Positions 32,109 to 32,216 of a stretch of DNA of 32,216 nucleotides are shown here, piece after piece (within the stretch, counting starts at the first letter, position 1; each line of letters opens with the position of its first letter). This DNA comes from Nitrososphaerota archaeon. Lineage in GTDB: Archaea; Thermoproteota; Bathyarchaeia; Bathyarchaeales; Bathycorpusculaceae. The translations under genes and the position numbers were made by a program. The stretch covers positions 1 to 32,216 of the forward strand of contig JAITCR010000071.1 of NCBI GenBank assembly GCA_031282985.1, in the 5' to 3' direction. Under the pieces are notes generated by a model. The model was not told where the DNA came from. It saw nothing but the letters and a program-made list of their open reading frames with translations, and searched no databases.

Positions 32109-32216
32109 AATAAGTTGACTATTTAAGGGATATTCGATATAATATTTTTACTGAACTGACGGGAGGTAAAAATATTATGAAAGACCGAATAAAGATGACG
32201 CTACCGCAACTAAACG

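Overview
Archaeal chromosomal window; gene content looks like Bathyarchaeia/Nitrososphaeria-type or a relative (my inference, no search run). Two well-preserved information-processing clusters lie on the minus strand: SecE–Spt5(NusG)–L11–L1–L10 (~5.6-8.5 kb) and RNAP B–RNAP A (single fused A'/A'' ORF)–L30e–NusA-like (~15.0-23.0 kb). Housekeeping genes around them include a histone, D-aminoacyl-tRNA deacylase, a carbamoyltransferase, ATP-dependent DNA ligase, thioredoxin, a membrane-anchored winged-helix protein, a flavodoxin-like protein, an LsrF/aldolase-type enzyme and a Zn-alcohol dehydrogenase. The flanks are accessory and strongly decayed. They contain two IS1-like remnants, two related IS5-like copies, a frameshifted sfsA, a DNA methyltransferase pseudogene cut by IS1-like DNA, a truncated TFB and a decayed tyrosine integrase with an N-terminal zinc ribbon that ends beside a tRNA 3'-end fragment (att-like scar). 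The most interesting non-coding signals are: a long hairpin over the nusA stop codon with a competing downstream hairpin, operator-like palindromes in front of an AAA ATPase, a 13-bp perfect hairpin enclosing the Shine-Dalgarno and start codon of the last ORF, a 46-bp tandem duplication carrying a TATA-like box, and paired 11-bp direct repeats in the rpoB leader. I did not find a clearly complete new defence or mobile system.
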